From: Isoetes taiwanensis
Lineage: Eukaryota; Streptophyta; Lycopodiopsida; Isoetales; Isoetaceae
NCBI GenBank assembly: GCA_021234155.1
Contig: JAJEKV010000013.1
Coordinates: forward strand, 8,879,193 to 8,943,192
Direction: 5' to 3'
Length of the DNA stretch: 64,000 nucleotides
Positions 21,451-32,631 of this stretch are shown piece by piece (positions within the stretch are counted from its first letter, which is position 1; every line of letters starts with the position of its first letter). A program made the position numbers and the translations under genes. Under the pieces are notes generated by a model. It worked only from the letters and a program-made list of their open reading frames with translations. It did not search any database and was not told the DNA's origin.

Positions 21451-22373
21451 CTAAATACGATCCCCACGGATCCATCGAGACAAAGCCAGAACCTTTGGCA
21501 TAATCATCAGATATTTAGCGTGTATGGCACAGAGGTTTGCATCGCCAAAGAGGGCGACGAGGTTATCCTCCGTAGCCTTCTGCAATGCGAGGATGGCGTG
21601 GGTCTGGAATCGTAAGTCGGTCTTGAACACTTGTGCAATTTCTCGGTCTAGCTGCTGGAAGGGCAGCTCCTTAACAGAAGCTCCGTCAACTTCTGATACT
21701 TCTTAGCTTCTCTTAAAGCCAGTGTCCTCGGTCTATACTTGTGGGGCTTCCTTCGACGGGATGGAGGGATAAGGGAAAGGGTTTTGCCTTCAGTGGCCGG
21801 GTGCCAGGCCTGTTGGACCAGGGTCTCATGGTGAGTGTCCCCCTTCTCCTTTGCAATCCTGCCTATTGCTTGGAGCTGTGTCTTATATTGAGGACCCAAC
21901 CGACTAAGGTTGGTGTTCTTCCGCTTTTGTTGTATAATGTGGTTAGCGGGCTCTTCAGCATTCTTCTTTGCTTGCTCTTCTGCCAGCCGTGCCGCCTCCC
22001 TTTTGGGGTGTTGCTCCCATAACTGGTGTATCTCGGTCCTTCTCCGGATCTCCGCAATGTATCTATCAGGCTGGGCCACCATGTCAAGTTCAATCGGTTG
22101 CAGATCTTCTTGGGTAAAGGGTGCCAGTATGTCTTCCCAGATGAAACTTTGGGTCTCCTCATCATAATAATACGGGGGCAAGGTGAAATTGCACCCTCAT
22201 GTTATAGCCCTGCCTCTGCCTAAATAAATATATTGTTGCCCTCGGATAGCGGGGTCTCCACTTGCAACCTGTCGTACATTCTCATCTTGGTATCTCCGAG
22301 GTTACATCCGAGTAGCGAAGAACTGGGCGACGTTGCACGAGGAGTAGCTCTTGGTTTCCTTGGTGCGGGCCAT
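21451..22373 (-). pseudogene. Histone H3-like fusion protein in an LTR retroelement
   Basis: The ATG at 22373 begins MARTKET, matching the H3 tail start MARTKQT. Between tail and core lie about 200 codons of unknown, charged sequence (EETQSFIWEDILAPFTQED; KREAARLAEEQAKKNAEE, likely helical). The last ~100 codons are an H3 histone fold: KPHKYRPRTLALRE (alpha-N), [32 protein letters not shown] (alpha-1 and loop), [20 protein letters not shown] (alpha-2), [12 protein letters not shown] and a terminal RWIRGDR followed by TAG, where canonical H3 ends in RIRGERA. By eye about two thirds of the core residues match canonical H3. Three breaks are visible: one near 22350, stops near 22190-22220, and a one-base deletion near 21670 between LLLR and ELPF. 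The ORF starts directly after the retroelement leader. It could be a captured H3 mRNA or an element-encoded chromatin protein; this copy is inactivated. Confidence 0.85.
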
Positions 22374-22378
22374 ATCCA

Positions 22379-23034
22379 TGCAAGTGCTAAAACGTTTGGC
22401 AAGGGCGAGGGCGATAGTGCGCAGTCGGTAGGGGTCAGTTATAGCAGAAAAAGCTTGTTTTGACGGCTATGGCGAAGAATAGTTACTCTGCTGGCTATAG
22501 CAGACGAAAAGCAGAGCTGGGAAGAAGAAAAATTCAAAAAGAAATACCTAAAAGCCATAAAGTTAAAAAAAAATTAAAAAAATACATATTGTTTTTATTT
22601 TTATTCATATTCTTTTTCCCGGTGGGCGCGCGGTCAAAACCGGCGTAAAATATTATTTTGATGTTTAGAATCGAAAACTAAGGCCCCTTTTTCCCTTTTA
22701 TGCCGATTTGGATTTTAGGCTCAAATGTTGATGCTACGGGTCGGGGTGTCCTAAGCTAATTAAAGTGTTATCGATGCAATGGAGCAAAAATCCGACTTTC
22801 TTGGAGAAAGTTATGGCCTCTGAAAGAAAGGGACCCCATTCTGCCGAAAACTCAACATAGTCTCACCCCTATATCCTCAAATTTATCTTCCTAACTACTC
22901 ATTTAGCACAAATTTAGCCATCAATCATACTACTTACGGGCTTCTAGGATAATTTCCTATGTTAGGATCCCCAATTAATTAACATTCTAACGAGGTAGAA
23001 CATGGCCAACACAATGATCTGGTCCACCAAAATC
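22379..23034 (-). other. Leader of the LTR-A element
   Basis: Homologous to 13628-14236. It contains AAGGCCCCTTTTTCCC, an A/T-rich block and a repeated GGCAAGGGCGAGGGC. It lies between the PBS and the ATG of the H3-like frame. Confidence 0.75.
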
Positions 23035-23049
23035 ATGCGCTGATACCAT
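23035..23049 (-). other. Primer-binding site of the LTR-A element
   Basis: The minus strand reads TGGTATCAGCGC one base after the LTR end CGTCACA. It matches the initiator tRNA-Met primer site TGGTATCAGAGC except for one base. The homologous site at 14.24 kb has TAGTATCAGAGC. Confidence 0.85.
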
Positions 23050-24456
23050 TGTGACGCTATGCGAGCCTATACGATGCTCCCACTGTATAAATACAGGAAA
23101 TTCCCTTTTCGTGGCGACCTCATCACTGTAGAAAGGCCCTCCGTCTACCTCGGGCCACCTGGGACATTATATAGCGGAAGCGTAAATACAAATTAGTACC
23201 TAGCACATAATACACAAAATAATACACCACCGCGAAGGGTGGCCCAACCATCTGTAGTACATTACCTCGTAACAAAGACAAATATGACAAATGCATCAAT
23301 TCCCGGGCTCAGACTCCATGGTGTCAACTGACTGGCAAAGCCTTCGGATAACATCAGACATAATAATGGCAGTGGCGTTGGCTGACATAGAACAATGGCT
23401 AGGGTAGTCTACTCCATCTGCTCCTTACTTTGCAGATAAACTGAATCATGCTATGATGTGGTTGTAGCCTTCTTGAGACGCAATCTCAAAGATTCATCCT
23501 ATACTACTCCAGGTTGCATCTCCCTGGTCCGTCGAGGCGGGAAGGAAATGAATTCGCTCCTAGAACATGATGATTCCATGGGTGGCTAGAGGATCGTGCC
23601 ACCACTAGTGAATACGCATCCGTAACTGACTTTAACCCTCCAATTCCTAGGCCGCCCCTGTGCGCCCATCATACCCAAGACTCCCTTTAGGTATGTATCT
23701 TGCGACCCTAGAGGTGTCAGACCCATATACGGCCCTACACGGTGACCAACTATAAGCCTAGCACACTATAGGAATCATGTAGTCAAACTAGGTAGGATTC
23801 CACCTCTGTTTCACCATCATGCTCGTTATCTGGTGCTGAATCACTACATAGCATCCACAGCCTGGTAGGCTCTTGTGCACAGGCCACATTTAATGGGATT
23901 TAAGGGGTTCTAGCTAGGAGCATCACTAAATTTAGATAGCCTCTTTGTCTCTACCCCCAATCTAATATAACACAGGAGGAACAGAAAGAGAGAGCAATCA
24001 TATACCAAGCATCTATCATCATTCTCAAATAGATCATAGAATATAATCTAATCATTCATCTATTCAAACAAGGATTAGTAGAGCACAAACTATGCTGAGA
24101 CTAACCGATATCCGGGCTAGAGCCAGTATCACGAAGAACATCCATGGTACAAATCTGGTTGCAGGGTTGCAGCAGCTCCTATCTTTCTCAATCTTCCCCC
24201 AAATTCGAATTGAGGCAGAATTGGGGATGGGAGCCTAATTTGCCATCCCATAATGGCAAGCTGCCTCTTGGCCAATCGAACTAGGCCATGTGGCACTATC
24301 TAGTTAGCTTTCATTACTAATTAATACCATTACTTAGCTTAATTAGGCTAAGTTAGTTGCAATAAAACCTTTTAGGTTAGTCCCCAATGGTCCCCATACA
24401 CTGATGATGGGTCAATGTATTCATACGTATTTCGTATAAATACATGGAACGTCACA
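23050..24456 (-). repeat. Complete LTR-A long terminal repeat (1407 bp)
   Basis: Its sense strand starts TGTGACGTTCCATGTA at 24456 and ends CGTCACA at 23050, so it has TG...CA ends with a 7-bp terminal inverted repeat. The end is followed at once by a PBS, which fixes the 3' boundary. Other copies of this LTR lie at 14.25, 24.46, 59.2, 60.57 and 62.4 kb. Confidence 0.9.
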
Positions 24457-25310
24457 TTTTTCATATATTTATACGATATACATATGAATACTTTGACGCA
24501 TCACCAATCGGGATCATTGAGGACTAACCTTTTATTGCAACTAACTTAGCCTAATTAGACTAAATAATGGTATTAATTAGTAATGAAGGATAACTATATA
24601 GTGCCACATGGCCTAGTTCGATTGCCCAAGAGGCAGCTTGCCATTTTGGGATGGCAAATTGGACTCCCATCCCTAATTCTGCCCCAATTTGAATTTTGGG
24701 AGAAGATTGAGAAAGATAGGAGCTGCTGCAACCCTGCAACCAGATTTGTACCATGGATGTTCTTCGTGATACTGGCTCTAGCCCGGATATCGGTTAGTCT
24801 CAGCATAGTTTGTGCCCTACTAATCCTTGTTTGAATAGATGAATGATTAGATTATGTTCTATGATCTATTTGAGAATGATGATAGATGCTTGGTATATGA
24901 TTGCCCTCTCTTTCTGTTCCTTCTGTGTTGTATTGGATTAAGGGGAGTAGAGACCTAAAGGCTATCTAGATTTAGTGATGCTCCTAGCTAGAACCCCTTA
25001 AATCCCATTAAATGCAGCCTGTGCACATAAGCCCACCAGGCTGTAGATGCTATGTTGTGATTCAAAGACCGGATAACGAAAGCATGATGGTGGAATGCAG
25101 GTGGAATCCCCTCCTAGTTTGACTACGATTCTATAGTGTGCTAAGCTTATAGTCGGGCCACCGTGGTCGGCTCTGGATATGGTCCGGACACCTCCGTGAT
25201 CACAAGATACGCACTGTAAGGGACTTCTTTGGCCGCGATGGCGGTGCGGGCTGCCTAGGGCATTGGGGGTTAAAGTCGGCACGGATGCAATGCTTTGCAA
25301 AGATACTTTG
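24457..25310 (+). repeat. Second LTR-A copy, head-to-head
   Basis: Reverse complement of about 23590-24446. The two copies meet at their LTR starts, with about 15 bases between matching arms (centre near 24454). The first ten bases of the LTR (TGTGACGTTC) are missing here and replaced by a T run. The copy stops near 25310. Confidence 0.88.
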
Positions 25311-25671
25311 AGCTTTACGACTGCCTCAAATTTCTTCCCCTTTCTTTATCCCGAAGCGGTGCACGGCTGCCGGTCAGATTCACGAAAGCAACCTTATCCC
25401 ATAGGCCGGGTAAGAGTGTAGCGTGAGCGGATCTCGTGCCAAAGACGGTAGATTCGGCCGCCTTTGAGCGGATCTGTACCACCTCGAGCGGTCTCGTGAT
25501 GCCCGAACGGGATCTCGCCGGTGCGGGATTCGTGCCTGAACCACCTGGAGCAAGGGAGAGTATGATTAACAATTACGGTATCATTAGTCAAAAAACGAAG
25601 AAAAGAATGGCCGCATTCAAAATACAATGGAGAACATTCATTCCATATAACACAGCATCCAATCACGATGT
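25311..25671. other. Unassigned GC-richer sequence
   Basis: No domain recognised. Local short repeats of 'gagcggatct' and 'gcggtctcg' occur at 25426-25500. It separates the LTR-A palindrome from the chromovirus LTR and could hold the diverged first bases of that LTR. Confidence 0.4.
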
Positions 25672-27314
25672 CTCGGTGCAAGTAGTGGCTTTCTAAATGT
25701 GAAGTGCACTAGACAAAACTAGGCCCAGAAAATTTCAATGTACAACCATTATCATTATAGAAATTGGCTGCATAAGGCATGGGGAAAAGGGTAAAGGTAA
25801 AAGAAAAAAAGGGAAAAGGGTGGGGATAAGAGAAGAGAAAAAGGCATGGAAAACGAAAAAGGGAAATGGAACTTGGGAAAAGGGCACGAGGGAAGGAGGA
25901 AGAGATAAAGTGGAAAAGGTAAATAGAAAGGGCATGAAAAAAAAAGGAAAGAGGAAAAGGTTGAAAAAAAGGAGAAAATGAAGGAGAAAAAAGCATGGAA
26001 AAGGGGAGGAGAAAAAAAACATGGGAAAAGGAAGGAGCATGGGAAAAAGGGGAAAAAGAGAAGCGTTGAGGAAAGAGGAAAAAAGGAAGGGACAAATGGC
26101 ATAGGAAAAAAAAAAAAAGAGAGGGAAAGGGAAGGAAAAACGATCAAGAAAAAGGGGAAGAGGAAAGGTTGGAAAAATGAGAAAAAAGGGAAGGGACAAG
26201 GGGAACAAGAAAATGATGGGGAGAGGGGAAAAGAAAAGGGGCAGAAAAAAGGGAAAGTGAGAAGAAAAGAAAAAAAAAAGGGAAAAGGGGAAAGGGAACC
26301 TAGGTAAAGGTCACAAGCAAAAAGAAAGAGGGAAACGAGAAAAGGGAAGGGGGAAAGGCATGAGAGAAAAGGGAAGAGGAAAATGGTGAAGAAAGGGAAA
26401 AAAAAAAAAAGGGAAAAGAAAAGAAAAGGGGCAAGAGAGAAAGGGTGGGGAAAAGAGGAAAATGGGTATAGGAAATAAGAGAATAAAACAAATGTGCAAA
26501 AGGCATGGAAAAAAGGGAAAAGGAAAAGGAAAGGAAGGGAAAAAGTGCATAGGAAAAGGATCGGCAAAGGAGGAAAATTCGGAAAAAAAAAATCCATCAA
26601 GAAAAAGGAAAGCGGAAAAAAAAGGGAAAGGGAAAGGGAAGCATGGGAGTGATGGAGGGAGGGAAAGGGAAAAGGACATGAGGAAAGGAAAAGAGAAAAA
26701 GAAAAAGGAAGGGGGTTGAAAGAAGGGAAAGTTGCACGGGAAGAGGGAAAGGGTGGGAAAAGGAGGAAAAGGAAGCACGGAAAAAATAGAAAGAAGAAAA
26801 GGGTGGGAAAAAGGGCATGGGAAAAGGGAAATAGAAAAGAAAAAAGAATGGAAAAGGGGGGAAAGAGAGAGAGGCACGGGAAAAAGGAAATGAGGAAAAT
26901 AGAAAAGGGGAAGAGAAAAAGGGAACATGGAAAAGGGAAAGAGGGAAAGGATGAGGAGATGGAAAAAGGGAAGGTAAAAAGGGCATGGAAAACGGGAGGG
27001 AGAAAAGAAAAATGGAAGGGAAAAGGGCACATAAAAAAAGGAGGAAAAGAGTGGGAAAATGAGGAAAAGAGAAGGGAAAATAGGCATGGAAAAGGGCGAA
27101 AGAGTAAAGGGTTGAGAAAAAGGGAAGACATGGAAAAAGGGTGGGGAATAGAGAAGGCATAAAAAAAAAGAAAAGGGAAGGAAAAAGGGCAAAGAAAAAA
27201 GAGAAGAGGGAAAAGGTGGAGAAAGGAGCAAAAGGGAAGGGAAAAAGGTTATCGGGAACAGGGAAGGGGGAAGGAAAGGGATGAGAAAACAAGGAAACAT
27301 GTGAGAAAGACGAG

Positions 27315-27346
<32 letters not shown>

Positions 27347-29031
27347 GAGAAAATAAGAAAAAATGAAATTCGGGATAGAGCAAAAGGGAAAGGGAAAGGG
27401 CTTTTCTCACTGCATCCTAAAACATTTATAGGCTCTCAACTTATGCCCAGCAATGCTGGGCACCATTACTAGTGGTTGATATTGGGGGCTAGTATCACAT
27501 CCTTTGGGCTGCTGTAAATTTGCATGGAACGTGAACGAACCCGGCAGCTCCAATCTTGGGCCAATTGATTGGCTCAAGCCTTGTTGGGCCTATGGGTCAC
27601 TGCCATTTGGCTCTGCCATGTGAGCAGATGCCAAGAGTGATCCAAAAGGGGTAAAAAGGAAGTAAGTAAGCGACAGACCGGCCCGGGGGATGCACTTAGT
27701 AATAAAGGGGTATGGACATCTGCGTTCGAAGGGTAGTCAAAAATATCCCTAGTATACTGATCTTTGAAAGCTGATTTAACCCCTAAAGTAGATATTTTAC
27801 CCCAAATTGGCAAAAAAACCCCCTTAATGGTAAGTATACAAACTGAAATAGTTAAAAAAAACCCCCTTTCTTGCATGCAGATGTCCCGTACTACAAACAT
27901 TACTGAATCCCCCGGGCAGACCGGGAAGGCTGGAGGCGGCTAGAAAGGCTGTAAGGAAAAGAAAAGAGAAGGATTGAGTGGGCCAGGATTCTGCGGAGAG
28001 CGGCAATTCGATAGCGAGAAATGCGTTCTCAATTGGGTCTCTTGCCTGGTATGGGAAGCCTTAAAGTAATTGGGCTGACTATGGCAACCTGAAAACACCT
28101 GAACTAAATTAATAAGCTGGCTTATCCGGTCTCTGATCAGAATACTGGGTAGCTGGGTAAGCTTCCCGGTTGTTCACTCATAAACCTGGGTGTTTACTTA
28201 TAAACCTGGTTGTACTTTTCTATCCATTAAGCTTGTTGATGATTGTGACAAGGCTGCTGGCCAGCTTGTTGATAGCAGGCCGGTTCTTACAGCCATAATC
28301 CCTTCTGGGCCATCCAATATGGAATGATAGCCCTTGCTTACTCTTTTATGGGGATGGGCTTATGCCTGTTCCCTTAGATGCCTCTGTGAGTGCTGGTGAG
28401 GTAGGCTAATGGTATTGGTATGGGACAATATCATATACCTGCCGACAGCCCAGTGAAAGTAGAGCATCCATTGTGCAGCGATGCTCCACTGTTGCAGTAT
28501 CTTAGTGGTACTGGGGTGAGCACAGTAAGTGCTACCCGAGGGAGTTTTATGCGACGAGAGGTGCTTGTGAGGTAAAGCTTGTCGCTGGTATGGGATAGTG
28601 GCATGCGGAACCAACAGTCGAGTAGCCTGCGTCCTTATAATGCCTGCAGTTTCTCATTGATATTGGATCCACCAGCGCGGGGGTTCTAGACGACGTACTG
28701 TCTAGATATGGTGGGGTGTGTCTGCTTGGCAGATGCTATGGTGCGTGTGGTGGATTCCATATGTGTGTTCTTGCCGTCCGTCAGTCATTGCTTCATGTTG
28801 ACACTATCGGATAACTCTTATGCATGTTACTAACACGTGGAAGCTTGTGCAGGCTGTTTGATAGCTGGCGGAGCGTACGTGTGCTTATAGTTATCTTGTG
28901 TTGTCATCTTGTATCTGTATACGTGGTTTTCATGTATATAGCCTCGTGGGAGGCAGTACTTGTTCTGTGTACTCTGATGGTTTGATGTAAATACAAATCG
29001 AAATTTTTGGTACTAAAATTTTGGTTTGTAA
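25672..29031 (+). repeat. Chromovirus 5' LTR with a homopurine insert
   Basis: 25672-25722 matches 50521-50596 of the 3' LTR (atgtctcggtgca ... aaatgtgaagtgcactagac) with a gap. 27475-29031 matches 50850-52205 nearly throughout, from TTGATATTGGGGGCT to GAAATTTTTGGTA. The middle is replaced by the homopurine block. The first ~65 bases of the LTR are not recognisable here. Confidence 0.85.
25770..27400 (+). repeat. About 1.6 kb homopurine low-complexity tract
   Basis: The plus strand is almost only G and A, in irregular GGGAAAAGG-like units, broken by occasional CATGG, and ends with a run of about 33 A (27311-27343). It creates long, meaningless Phe/Pro/Ser/Leu-rich frames on the minus strand. 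It lies inside the chromovirus 5' LTR. Confidence 0.95.
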
Positions 29032-29050
29032 ATGCTGGTATCGAGTCTAA
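29032..29050 (+). other. Probable primer-binding site of the chromovirus
   Basis: Just after the LTR end lies TGGTATCGAGTC, resembling the initiator tRNA-Met primer site TGGTATCAGAGC with a one-base loss and changes. The position, 4-5 bases after the LTR, supports the call. Confidence 0.6.
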
Positions 29051-29357
29051 GTTGCGGCTTGACCTTGGTAGGCGAGATGGAGCACTGAAACTAGTGCGGC
29101 CAAACATCGCACATAGCGGGACAAGCGACTCCTATGGAGGAGGAACCTGATGTACGAGGGCTAGGCGCTGCAGACTGAAAACCCGTAAGAACCCGGAGAC
29201 CATGCGATATGAAGTGGGGTGAGGATTTCTTTGGGAGTCGCGACATAGCCTCAAGGTCGTATTGGACACTCGTTTGCCATGAGAATCGTATTGGGGAGAC
29301 CCTTGCCGCACGGATGGCCTAGGGAAGTCTGCGGAGAAAGGGAAGTCTCCGCCAGTT

Positions 29358-30332
29358 GTGGTGGTGGACCCGGATGTACCTGGTACTAGTGCTGCTATGG
29401 AGCAGTCATTGAAGAGTTCCGGATTGAGCAAGGAGGACATCCGCAGTCTCGAGCGCACAAAGATCCCGGATTGGGATGGTAAGGGTACTCTTGAGGAGGC
29501 TATGGCTTGGATTGACAAGCTTGAGACCTTTTTGAGGCTATCAATAAAGGGATAAGGCGCTGATTGTTTATCAGCCAGAATCTTGGGCGAAATCGACGCC
29601 TATAGTTGGTGGAATGGTACTATCATGAAGAAGGAGGCGAATACACGGTCTCGATTTCCGGAAATACTTTATTGGGGAGTATGCACCTCAAAGATGATGC
29701 TCGTGATGATGCTTTGAGAAGTTGGGCGATACTGTAAGCGCGTGTTCTCTCAGTGCTTATATCAATAAGGTACGGGGTTATATCCACAGGGTTGGAGACT
29801 TGTCCGAGGCTCGGCAGGTTGATTTCTTTCTAGGTGGTCTATCCAGTGTTGCTCTCAAGAAGCAGATAATCGGGTTGAAGCCCGAGGATTTTGAGAGGGC
29901 AACAATGTTGGCTCGTCAGCTTGGGGAAGAGGATGAGTTCTTTAAGAGGACGTCCCGAAAGTTCTCAAAGAAGAAAACAGGTTTTTCAAGAAGAAAAAGT
30001 CTGAAAAGTCTGAGCAGCCTAAGTCTAAGTCTGCAGGTGGAGAGTCTAAGAAGCGTAAAGCGGATTCTAAGTCCGGTGGTCCCAGGAAGGGGATTTTCTG
30101 CTATAGATGTGGGGAGCCTGGGCACATTAGTCGTGAATGCTCTCAGCCACAGAACAAGAAAGCTGATAACAAGAAAGCAAACGTGACTGAAAAGGCTGAA
30201 GAAGTATTGGAATCTAAGACTGTTTCAGCCATTGCCATGAAGGAGCTGTGCGCGCTGGATAAGCCCACGTGCAAGGATATCATGGATATGTTTGCTGGAC
30301 GGGTGATTAGATTCTTGGACAGAATCATGGGC
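29358..30332 (+). pseudogene. Chromovirus gag, frameshifted
   Basis: The first 66 codons read like gag (TKIPDWDGKGTLEEAMAWID) and end at a stop near 29555. The next frame carries INKVRGYIHRVGDLSEARQV, DFFLGGLSSVALKKQIIGLK and PEDFERATMLARQLGEE. A further frame change near 29985 leads to a Lys/Ser-rich part and the zinc knuckle CYRCGEPGHISREC at about 30100-30141. The frame runs into the protease region with a stop near 30332. Three frames are needed to read it, so it is inactive. Confidence 0.88.
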
Positions 30333-30344
30333 TGAAACGTTGTT

Positions 30345-31170
30345 GTGTTATTGGATTGTGGCTCGTCTGACATGTTTCTATCTTCTAAGTTGGTGGAAGA
30401 ACTGCACCTACCTTGTGTAAAGACTAATAAGTACAAGGTAGATGGGCCTTTTGTAAATGATTCTCAGGTGGAGGATCGTAAAGCTATTGGGGTGCCCTTG
30501 TGTATTCAAGGCTACCAGGAAAAGCTTGATTTTGACCTCTTGGATATTGGCCGGTATGATGTGGTGCTGGGGATAACATGGTTGCAGCGGGTTAAGCCTA
30601 CTGCAATAGATTGGAACACTCACCAGGTGACGCTGAAGCATGATGGACGTGAGATCTATCTGCAAGGGAGTCCTTTGACGGGAGCTTCCAAGATCGTGTC
30701 GTCGCTTCAGGTCAAGAAACTGGTACGTAAATCTTCCAATCAATGTTTTCTTCTATTTATTGATGAATGTTATCCTGCTGTTGAGTGCTGTCATATGAGT
30801 GCTGATAGTGAGGTTATAGAGAATTCAAAAGGCCAGAGAGAGTTGCAGGATCTGTTGTATGAATTTCAGGATGTGTTCCCTGAGGAACTGCCTGAAGGCC
30901 TTCCACCTAGTAGAGATATTGAACATGAGATTGATTTAGAGCCTGGATCCAAACCCGTGTTTCGTAGCCCTTATAGATTGTCCATATTGGAACAAGAGGA
31001 GGTTAAGAAGCAGGTTCATGAGCTGTTAGCCAAAGGGTTTGTGAGACCTAGCAAATCCCCTTATGGTGCTCCTGTCATTCTAGTCAAGAAAAAGGACAGA
31101 TCAATGCGGATGTGCATTGATTATCGTGCCTTGAATAAGATCACGATCAAGAATAGGTATCCTTTGCCTA
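30345..31170 (+). pseudogene. Chromovirus protease and start of reverse transcriptase
   Basis: The protease is seen as [20 protein letters not shown], where the family motif is D-[ST]-G; here the threonine/serine is replaced by cysteine (DCG), which should impair catalysis. It is followed by [17 protein letters not shown] begins with [60 protein letters not shown] and ends at NRYPLP, where the CACTA-like element is inserted. The rest of RT resumes at 47999. Confidence 0.92.
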
Positions 31171-31186
31171 CACAAGGCCCCCAAAA

Positions 31187-32435
31187 ATTAACTCGCATGC
31201 ATAATCACGATTAAAACCCGTACAAGAGTGATTTTTAATACATGCATTTCATAATGTCAACAAAAACTATATGTCAACCATGATATTGTAAAATCAATAC
31301 TAGTTTGACCATAATTCTTATACTGATTTTATATCTTATACTAGTTTCTTAAAATTAATACTAGTTTAGGAGGTGGTTTTTAAACATACATTGTCAATAT
31401 TATAATTTAAAATGATTTTACATATTGGTTATTATTATCATATATAGTTTTTCTGCATAGTCTTAGTGCTCCAAAGTTTTTTATATTAGTTCAAAAACCA
31501 CGTTCGATTTTACAAGTGTGATACAGTTTTTAATTCATACTTATTTACTATGCTTCGTGATAGTCTATTTTGCTGGTTTTATATTGTTGATTTTTCTATA
31601 TTCTTATTTGAATCCTTAAAGTCACTACTAACTTTGAACATAGTTTTTTACATTAACTAGTATTTCCAACTATTATACCTAAATTTGCACTACTTTTAGA
31701 ATATGATTTATAACTGGAATCATAAACTTATGCTATTACATTAATTAGTTTATGGTGCATGATGTGATTTATAATTTACTTCTTTTTTTATTACCATTAC
31801 ATGTAGCATGGGTTTATGTTGGATCAAGTGTGTGTTTATACTATTTTTTCCAGTGTATTCTTTGTGGTATACTATGTAGTATCCATAATAGTTAGTATAG
31901 TGGGTTCTAGTAGAGCATGAGTGTCATGCTTCTATTTACCCTATGACTTTCATTTCAAAGCAAATATGAGGCATCATTGGGTAAAATTTTCTTTCGGTCC
32001 TAAGAGCCTCAAATTTTCTTTACGTTTAAGTATTTGCTCACTCAAATTCTTTCCAACTCAAATTTGCACCATGCACTGGTACATTACAGGGTGCAAATTT
32101 TTGTCCACCTAACCATACTATGCCAAACGTTGTATAGAACATCACAACTACACCAGCTGTTGGAACAAGTGCCTGCGCTACAACTGTTGATGAAAATATG
32201 ACCATAACTATTGCTACATCCCTCGCAGTGTTGTTAATGCAAGAGAAACAACTACTGCTGGAGCCCCTCGCAGTGCTACTAATGCAAGTTCAATTGCTAC
32301 TATTGTTGCTAATGCAGTAGCTCCTCGAGATGCTTCTACTTTAGCTGCGCACGCCAGCACTTCTAAATACAAATCATGCCTATGTAAGGTCTCTTAGAAT
32401 AGTAGAAGATTTCCATGGCAGAAAGGTGACATCTT
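31187..32435. other. Left arm of the CACTA-like element, non-coding
   Basis: AT-rich with three tacTAGTTT words at about 31300-31375. Between 32150 and 32360 a loose repeat of 'gctact...gttgctaatgca' gives frames with Leu-Leu-Met-Gln runs. No transposase homology recognised. Confidence 0.5.
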
Positions 32436-32448
32436 AAACTCCATAGCT
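32436..32448. repeat. LINE target-site duplication, left copy
   Basis: AAACTCCATAGCT is repeated exactly at 44421-44433, directly after the A-rich tail of the LINE. Confidence 0.92.
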
Positions 32449-32631
32449 AATTAATAATGTAACCTTCCGGGAATACAAAATGTTCAAGCGCCTATTTTCT
32501 TGGACTTTTTGGACTCTAGTGAATTTTTCTGTTTGCCTCCACTTCTTGCCCGTTTTTTGAAAAATTCGTTCATCTAGCATCCAATTCAATCTAATCTCCT
32601 TGCTAGCTCTGTAGAGGCTAGCAATCCAAGA

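Larger units (their letters stand above)
20315..24456 (-). mobile_element. LTR-A retroelement carrying a histone H3-like ORF
   Basis: On the minus strand the order is a complete 5' LTR (24456 to 23050, TGTGACG...CGTCACA), a primer-binding site, a leader of about 650 bases, a histone H3-fold reading frame, and a second unknown reading frame. No gag, protease, integrase or RT is found, and no 3' LTR is found on the left, where the element ends near or before 20300. It therefore looks like a non-autonomous LTR element with captured or unusual coding content, truncated at its 3' end. At its 5' end it is joined head-to-head to another LTR-A copy. Confidence 0.75.

Noticed and set aside
21451-21757. 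Centromeric histone (CenH3) as the identity of the H3-like core
   Set aside because: The region between helices 1 and 2 has the length of canonical H3, without the longer loop of CenH3, and the C terminus ends like canonical H3 (RGDR). A divergent H3 with a long N-terminal extension fits better.
23041-24456. LTR-A LTRs as miniature foldback transposons because of the palindrome
   Set aside because: A single copy has TG...CA ends followed directly by a tRNA-Met primer-binding site, which defines an LTR.
25755-27300. Minus-strand frames of up to 458 codons rich in Phe, Pro, Ser and Leu
   Set aside because: They arise from the homopurine tract on the plus strand, where stop codons can hardly occur on the other strand. 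There is no domain and the composition is extreme.
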